Below, piece after piece: positions 6,051 to 6,248 of a stretch of DNA of 6,248 nucleotides. The translations under genes and the position numbers were made by a program. This DNA is from Fimbriimonadales bacterium (GTDB taxonomy: Bacteria > Armatimonadota > Fimbriimonadia > Fimbriimonadales > ATM1): NCBI GenBank assembly GCA_025922995.1, contig JAICGT010000080.1, positions 1 through 6,248 on the forward strand, read 5' to 3'. Each line of letters begins with the position of its first letter. Position 1 is the first letter of the stretch. The notes beneath the pieces were generated by a model. It worked only from the letters and a program-made list of their open reading frames with translations. It did not search any database and had not been told where the DNA came from.

Positions 6051-6248
6051 TTTCCTACGACGAGGCGCGGCTGCGAATTTTGGACGAAGTGAGTCCGACT
6101 GGCCTTCGCGAAAATCTCGCGGCAGAGCATGCGCACGGCAGGGTCCTAAGTGCCGACGTCATTGCCGTTGAGCCGAACCCGCGCTTCACGAACTCCGCGC
6201 TAGACGGTTATGCCGTCTCATGCGCCGAAGACGCCGCCGCAGGCGCAA
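6047..6248 (+). CDS. moeA: Molybdopterin molybdotransferase, N-terminal part only
   Basis: The first 67 codons of MoeA are present, and the gene runs out of the window. MoeA inserts molybdate into adenylylated molybdopterin in the last step of basic molybdenum cofactor synthesis, in the cytosol. The visible part matches the family's N-terminus: I-S-Y-D-E-A (2-7), H-G-R-V-L-S-A-D-V-I-A (30-40), then P-R-F-T-N-S-A-L-D-G-Y-A-V (45-57). This contains the near-invariant S-A-[ML]-D-G-Y-A-V motif with the functionally important Asp (D53 here). The start is GTG at 6047-6049, overlapping the upstream stop (GTGA). I see no clear Shine-Dalgarno, so initiation probably depends on translation of the upstream gene. 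Whether a MogA-like domain or other Mo-cofactor genes follow cannot be seen. Confidence 0.9.
   Translation, partial: MISYDEARLRILDEVSPTGLRENLAAEHAHGRVLSADVIAVEPNPRFTNSALDGYAVSCAEDAAAGA

Overview
The window is a densely packed, moderately GC-rich bacterial chromosomal segment with almost no non-coding DNA. It contains no RNA genes, mobile elements, CRISPR arrays or long nucleotide repeats that I could see. Small exported cytochromes of the P-[KL]-P-I-F…CxxCH…P-R-M-P type, a probable lipoprotein signal, a carbohydrate-binding-module-like protein and TTG/GTG starts fit a free-living didermic bacterium. Armatimonadota, Planctomycetota or Verrucomicrobiota are my best guesses; this is inferred from protein style only and is weak.

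Layout. Two divergent transcription units face away from a 44-bp gap at 4720-4763. The leftward (minus-strand) unit reads, in transcription order: a 443-aa multi-zinc-ribbon protein with a possible PH/GRAM-like C-terminus (4719-3388); an M3-family oligoendopeptidase F (3366-1561); a lipoprotein-type monohaem cytochrome c (1564-1184, with a 4-bp ATGA overlap with pepF); a second, paralogous monohaem cytochrome c (1181-831, 2 bp after the previous stop); and, after an 80-bp gap, a secreted beta-propeller/sialidase-like protein (750 to beyond position 1, incomplete). The rightward unit is a 428-aa beta-rich protein that opens with a CBM4/9-like motif (4764-6050). It overlaps by 4 bp (GTGA) with the first 67 codons of moeA, the molybdopterin molybdotransferase of molybdenum cofactor synthesis.

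How the genes may work together. The two cytochromes are adjacent paralogues and probably serve the same extracytoplasmic electron-transfer chain. PepF is a cytosolic peptide-degrading enzyme, and its coupling to the cytochromes is not explained by any pathway I know. The zinc-ribbon protein and the CBM-like protein are the least understood parts. The zinc-ribbon protein carries eight CxxC pairs, and its second half looks like a tandem repeat of about 55 residues per unit. The CBM-like protein has an extracellular-type N-terminal motif but no signal peptide, and it is translationally coupled to moeA. I do not see a clearly new defence or mobile system here; the most novel material is the domain architecture of these two proteins.
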